From an uncultured Bacteroidales bacterium (lineage in GTDB: Bacteria > Bacteroidota > Bacteroidia > Bacteroidales > UBA932), in the NCBI GenBank assembly GCA_947305045.1, contig CAMZCW010000137.1, forward strand, positions 1 through 6,371: a DNA stretch of 6,371 bases, written 5' to 3'. Of the stretch, positions 5,749-6,371 are shown piece after piece. The translations under genes and the position numbers were made by a program. The notes under the pieces are model-generated. The model made no database searches. It was not told where the DNA came from and saw nothing but the letters and a program-made list of their open reading frames with translations. Within the stretch, counting starts at the first letter, position 1; each line of letters begins with the position of its first letter.

Positions 5749-6371
5749 AAGACAGGCCCGCATTTCCGGCATCGGGCGCTTGGTGTCGCGTTCTACGATG
5801 AGCGTCTTGAGGCCGGCATAGGGCGTAATTTCTTCCATGACATCTTTATAGGGCCTGTCCGCGCCGAAGTACTCAGGCACAAAGCATTCCCAGAAGCGTA
5901 TCGACAGCGACTTGGGCATGTGGAATACCTCCTGAATAAAAGCCTCTTCGCTGAGGCAGGAGCAAAGGTACACCATGCCCACATCGAAGAGATTGTAGCC
6001 ATAGCAAAAGTCTCCCAGGTCGATGAAGTAGCGTTTGTCTCCCACAAAGATGGCGTTGGAGAACTGGAGGTCTCCGTGGATGGCCGTGGTGGCATCCGGA
6101 GCATCTGCAATGAACTTGCCAATCGCATCCTTCTGGGCCTTGTCAAAGAAGGGATTCTCCTCCAGCAGGCGATAATAACGGTCCTTCACATTCTCAAACT
6201 GGGTAGTATCCACGTGCACCTGGTGCAGCTTTTTGCACATATCGGCAAATTCTGCAGCGTACTGTGCTACCTTTTCCGGATGGTCGCCGATGGCGCGGGA
6301 ATAGGAAGTCTTCCCTTCCACGCGGCGGAAGCGGATGCCGTAGCGCACGCCGTCCGTCACGTAGTCTCCGG
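5734..6371 (-). CDS. Phosphotransferase, aminoglycoside/choline kinase fold (5'-truncated by window edge)
   Basis: Only the C-terminal part, about 211 codons, is visible. The frame stays open to the right edge, so the GTG at 6358-6360 is an internal valine codon (within GDYVTDG), not a reliable start. The C-lobe of the protein-kinase-like phosphotransferase fold is clear: a helix ending in CKKLHQVHVDTT, the catalytic loop HGDLQFSN (about 6055-6078; Asp as catalytic base, Asn as Mg ligand) and the metal-binding IDLGDF (6007-6024), the counterpart of the kinase DFG. The sequence around GKTSYSRAIGDHPEKVAQYA resembles the TIGR02172 phosphotransferase family, first defined as a Fibrobacter paralogous family; that match is from memory. 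The ATP-binding N-lobe lies outside the window. The substrate is unknown: a small molecule is usual for this fold, but a protein target cannot be excluded. Its stop overlaps the start of the dCache-SpoIIE gene, so it belongs to the same transcription unit and is the first visible gene. Confidence 0.85.
   Translation of the reverse strand, partial: GDYVTDGVRYGIRFRRVEGKTSYSRAIGDHPEKVAQYAAEFADMCKKLHQVHVDTTQFENVKDRYYRLLEENPFFDKAQKDAIGKFIADAPDATTAIHGDLQFSNAIFVGDKRYFIDLGDFCYGYNLFDVGMVYLCSCLSEEAFIQEVFHMPKSLSIRFWECFVPEYFGADRPYKDVMEEITPYAGLKTLIVERDTKRPMPEMRACLKGII

Noticed and set aside
6358..6360. GTG as the start codon of the phosphotransferase
   Set aside because: The frame is open upstream to the window edge, and the N-lobe expected of this fold is missing, so the true start lies outside.

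Overview
The window holds one compact, leftward-reading (minus-strand) gene cluster of five genes, with almost no intergenic DNA until the extreme left end. The likely source is a member of the Bacteroidota, probably Bacteroidales. The main sign is at the left edge: a minus-strand TTTG, 19 bp, then TACCTTTG, which matches the Bacteroidota primary-sigma promoter (TTTG at -33, TAnnTTTG at -7). Ribosome-binding sites are weak or A-rich, which also fits. No genus can be named safely; coding DNA is fairly G+C-rich, with A+T-rich gaps.

In transcription order (right to left): (1) 6371-5734, the C-terminal part of a small-molecule-kinase-like phosphotransferase of the aminoglycoside/choline kinase fold, cut by the window edge. 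(2) 5734-3560, a membrane sensor with a periplasmic dCache domain, a PP2C/SpoIIE-type phosphatase domain and a SpoIIAB/RsbW-type ATPase (anti-sigma kinase-like) domain in one chain. (3) 3555-3247, a single-domain STAS anti-sigma-antagonist protein with a phosphorylatable serine. (4) 3245-1275, an OPT-family oligopeptide transporter. (5) 1275-46, peptidase T (PepT), a zinc aminotripeptidase.

The junctions are very tight: TGATG overlap, 4-nt gap, 1-nt gap, TAATG overlap. The five genes are therefore almost certainly one transcription unit with translational coupling. At the STAS/OPT junction a perfect 12-bp inverted repeat with a 5-nt loop buries the only purine-rich ribosome-binding sequence of the transporter gene, suggesting that OPT translation depends on ribosomes finishing the STAS gene.

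Functionally the cluster joins a complete partner-switching signalling module (sensor, phosphatase, kinase-like ATPase and STAS switch) to a peptide uptake and hydrolysis pair (OPT importer and cytosolic tripeptidase). No sigma factor or separate anti-sigma factor lies in the window, so the output of the switch is unknown. It could act on a distant sigma factor, on the phosphotransferase, or on peptide uptake itself. The individual protein families are well known; the grouping and the junction hairpin are the points worth a second look.
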